Assembly (NCBI GenBank): GCA_003557965.1
Contig: PWND01000074.1
Span: 1-13,948 of the forward strand
DNA length: 13,948 nt
Direction: 5' to 3'
Source: Bacteroidales bacterium
GTDB taxonomy: Bacteria > Bacteroidota > Bacteroidia > Bacteroidales > UBA7960
Both the position numbers and the translations under genes were made by a program. Numbering within the stretch: position 1 is the stretch's first letter; each line of letters starts with the position of its first letter. The notes below the pieces were generated by a model that saw only the letters and a program-made list of their open reading frames with translations, was not told where the DNA came from and ran no database searches. Below, piece after piece: positions 12,143 to 13,948 of this stretch.

Positions 12143-12721
12143 ATGAGTCAATTAGTTGGTTATTCTGATAAAATAAACGACCCTCGATATCAAAGGTTTC
12201 AAGAAAGCAACAAAAAAGGAACACTTATTTTTTCTATTGTAATCTCGATTATTGCTTTGGTGGGATTTCCTATTTATAGCACAACTAGTAATGATATGGA
12301 TATTGCTACCTCGCTCCTTATTGGTTTATTCCTTGCTGTCATATTTATGGCTATTGCATTTGTCCAGCTTTACAAGCAAAAAAAAGATTTCACATGGGAT
12401 GGAGTGGTTGTTGACAAAAAAATGAGAGAACGACAGCACCAGCAACATCCCGATGACCAACATATGCAATATTACACCGAGTATGTTTTAAAAGTAAAGA
12501 GAAATGACGGGAGAGTCATCACTCATAGAAACAAAAATAACCCAAACCTTTATAACTATTTAAATATTGGCGATTATGTTCGTCATCACAAAGGTTTCCA
12601 TATATATGAAAAATATGACAAATCAAATGATAAGGTTATCATATGTGTTGCATGCAGCACTATTAACAACATAGAAAACGAATTGTGCACAAAATGCAAA
12701 TGCCCATTATTAAAAAACTAA
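12143..12721 (+). CDS. Two-helix membrane protein with C-terminal zinc ribbon, unknown function
   Basis: The 192-residue protein has two transmembrane helices (about 27-45 and 55-77). Next is a soluble region (about 80-160) rich in strands, including TWDGVVVDKKMRERQ, YYTEYVLKVKRNDGR and LNIGDYVRHHKGFHIYEKYD. This pattern is reminiscent of DUF3592-like membrane proteins. The C-terminus carries a zinc-ribbon-like cysteine set: Cys168, Cys171, Cys182, Cys185 and Cys187. The N-terminal GYSDKINDPRYQRFQESNKK is highly polar and cytoplasmic. The start follows GAGGAAG at a normal distance. Its stop is four bases from the convergent DUF2798 gene, and a small hairpin, AAAGA-TTTAG-TCTTT (12720-12734), spans the junction. 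I do not recognise a function. Confidence 0.7.
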   Translation: MSQLVGYSDKINDPRYQRFQESNKKGTLIFSIVISIIALVGFPIYSTTSNDMDIATSLLIGLFLAVIFMAIAFVQLYKQKKDFTWDGVVVDKKMRERQHQQHPDDQHMQYYTEYVLKVKRNDGRVITHRNKNNPNLYNYLNIGDYVRHHKGFHIYEKYDKSNDKVIICVACSTINNIENELCTKCKCPLLKN

Positions 12722-12725
12722 AGAT

Positions 12726-12956
12726 TTAGTCTTTAATTATCCAGCGTTGAGCTGTTTTATGTGATATCGGACCAAATATAATTGCTATTGGAATTGAAAC
12801 GACAAAGCCTATGAAAAAAGATCTCATCCATGCCATAAAAAAGTAATCCACCCATCCCAAAGCTACATATGTCATTACAAGCGACATAAAAAAGCTCATA
12901 AAAAAAGACATAAATATAGCTTGTACAATGTTTATCTTTAATTTTTTATTTAACAC
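12726..12956 (-). CDS. DUF2798 family small membrane protein
   Basis: The 76-residue two-helix protein matches DUF2798. A repeated MSFFMSFFMSLVMTYVALG helix is followed by a short loop, an aromatic WMRSFFIGFVVSIPIAIIFGP helix, and a basic tail. The start is a GTG at 12956, chosen because AGAGGT lies eight bases upstream and the resulting length fits the family. A longer frame reaching 13037 would run back into the permease gene and has no ribosome site. It begins 19 bases after the permease stop and is probably cotranscribed with the ABC transporter. The function of DUF2798 is unknown; the context suggests a transport or membrane-stress role. Confidence 0.75.
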   Translation of the reverse strand: MLNKKLKINIVQAIFMSFFMSFFMSLVMTYVALGWVDYFFMAWMRSFFIGFVVSIPIAIIFGPISHKTAQRWIIKD

Positions 12957-12975
12957 TTTGCAACACCTCTGTAAC

Positions 12976-13740
12976 TTAAGCTTCAATATCTTTTCGTAAA
13001 AATATCCAGTAAGAAACCATGAATGAAAACACTGCATACAATGCTACAATAGTCCATGAAATAATGGTTTCATTTTCATGCTGAAAGGAAACGCCTGTTA
13101 ACACTTCAGGCACATTGAAATATGTATTTATAAACCATGGACTTATTTCAGGCAACACAGAGGTTATTACGGGTATTGAAAAAACCAACATAATACCAAT
13201 CGTGATCATCATGCCGCTTGATTTAATTATAATCGCTGGAATGGACATCAAAGCGGCAAAAGAAAAGAGAGGAAATATAGAAAGGAAATAAATATATGCA
13301 GTTCCTGTAAGATGATCAAAAAACAATACCCATCCTCTATCAAGATCAAGGATTTGATGAAATCCTATAAATATGCCTGACATCAAGTACGAAACAATTA
13401 GTGTAAAAAAATAAAGAACTAAAATAAAAATAAAAAGAGTAAAATATTTTGCAAGAAATAAATGAAACCTTTGAATTGGTCGAGTAAGAAGATTTTTAAT
13501 CGTTCCATATTTAAAATCATCACTAAATAATTGATTAATAAAAATGATGACGATAATAGGCATAATCATAGGGCTTAACCCTGCATGGAGAGTTAAGGGA
13601 AAGATGGTGCCGTCCACATTTCTTTCCATATTCATAACATACACGCTCAAAAGCGATATAAGCGCAATAATGGAAAAATATACATAGATATTTTTTTGAT
13701 GAAATAACTTGTACAACTCTATATATATGCATTTAATCAT
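12976..13740 (-). CDS. ABC-2 type transporter permease
   Basis: The 254-residue integral membrane protein has about six helices and the architecture of bacitracin/lantibiotic-type ABC-2 permeases. The N-terminus MIKCIYIELYKLFHQKNIY and the motif FSDDFKYGTIKNLLTRPIQR (about 72-91), just after the second helix, are characteristic. The final helix ends with YWIFLRKDIEA, also typical. It pairs with the ATPase encoded immediately upstream (8-base overlap at 13733-13740). Together they would form an exporter for a peptide or lipid-like compound, or an antibiotic-resistance pump. The ATG is preceded by AAGGAG at eight bases. No two-component system or lantibiotic gene is visible. Confidence 0.85.
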   Translation of the reverse strand: MIKCIYIELYKLFHQKNIYVYFSIIALISLLSVYVMNMERNVDGTIFPLTLHAGLSPMIMPIIVIIFINQLFSDDFKYGTIKNLLTRPIQRFHLFLAKYFTLFIFILVLYFFTLIVSYLMSGIFIGFHQILDLDRGWVLFFDHLTGTAYIYFLSIFPLFSFAALMSIPAIIIKSSGMMITIGIMLVFSIPVITSVLPEISPWFINTYFNVPEVLTGVSFQHENETIISWTIVALYAVFSFMVSYWIFLRKDIEA

Positions 13741-13948
13741 GGTTTATTTCTCCTTGAGTAAGGGTTAAGAAAAAATATTCCAAAGAAGGATTTTTGGGAA
13801 CAATATATTGCAGGTTAATTCCTTTTTTAAATAAGATATTGTTCATTTCAACTGATTTTCCGCAAGGAATAACTGCTTCAACATGTTTGCAGCATATTTT
13901 TGAATGCTTAACCCAGGGGATAGTTGAAAGAATTTCCATGACTTTTTC
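13733..13948 (-). CDS. C-terminal part of the partner ABC transporter ATPase (5' end outside window)
   Basis: The frame is open to the window end, so only the last ~71 residues are seen, without the Walker motifs. The segment GKSVEMNNILFKKGINLQYI and the terminal SLEYFFLTLTQGE strongly resemble the C-terminal tail of BcrA-type ABC ATPases, which often end in LEDYFLELT-like sequence. The overlap with the permease start and the shared strand support the assignment. An ATG at 13939 is internal. Confidence 0.75.
   Translation of the reverse strand, partial: EKVMEILSTIPWVKHSKICCKHVEAVIPCGKSVEMNNILFKKGINLQYIVPKNPSLEYFFLTLTQGEINHD

Overview
The window looks like a chromosomal segment of an AT-rich, low-GC Gram-positive anaerobe, most likely a member of Clostridia. 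The evidence is strong AGGAG-type ribosome sites, a soluble 4Fe-4S protein, a protein with S-layer-homology (SLH) motifs and a copper-amine-oxidase-N stalk domain, a PrcB-type exported protein and a stand-alone cyanophycin-synthetase N-domain. This placement is inference, because there is no rRNA or phylogenetic marker. I see no tRNA, rRNA, CRISPR array, phage module or complete insertion sequence.

Layout. Positions 1-647 hold the 3' end of an unrecognised gene. It converges with a SagB/ThcOx-type nitroreductase (633-1400, minus). Next come a tiny two-helix membrane protein, a membrane-anchored PrcB-domain protein (1825-2337) with a strong terminator, and a small serine recombinase (2538-3239) whose promoter sits so close to the ATG that its mRNA should be leaderless. 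The recombinase converges with a stand-alone CphA N-domain protein (3215-3628, minus). A HAD phosphatase of the phosphoglycolate type (3774-4436) converges with a two-helix membrane protein (4399-4914, minus). A P-loop kinase of the archaeal UPF0200 type (5033-5584) overlaps and is translationally coupled to a dCMP deaminase (5565-6053). A 306-base AT-rich gap holding several dyads leads to an iron-sulfur protein (6360-7190).

The right half starts with a minus-strand pair, msrA (10481-11014) followed 22 bases later by a 1059-residue surface protein (7279-10458). That protein joins SLH repeats, a family 5 (oligopeptide-type) solute-binding module, two ASH-like domains and a copper-amine-oxidase-N domain. 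Then come a zinc-ribbon microprotein (11146-11376, minus), a HIT hydrolase (11493-11921, plus), a membrane protein with a C-terminal zinc ribbon (12143-12721, plus), and a minus-strand operon of ABC ATPase (cut by the window end), ABC-2 permease and DUF2798 protein (13948 to 12726). Two 49-base REP-like hairpins in the same orientation (11088-11136, 11974-12022) bracket the zinc-ribbon and HIT genes.

Themes. Most genes are short independent units with frequent strand switching. Three convergent pairs overlap at their 3' ends (15, 25 and 38 bases). Several promoters carry long perfect or near-perfect dyads placed where a repressor or activator would bind. The most unusual items are the kinase/dCMP-deaminase pair, the orphan CphA N-domain, the mosaic surface protein, the two candidate leaderless genes, and an 11-codon in-frame echo of the zinc-ribbon gene's C-terminus 4 kb away at 7196-7225. 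I did not find convincing evidence of a complete new multi-gene system such as a defence island or biosynthetic cluster.
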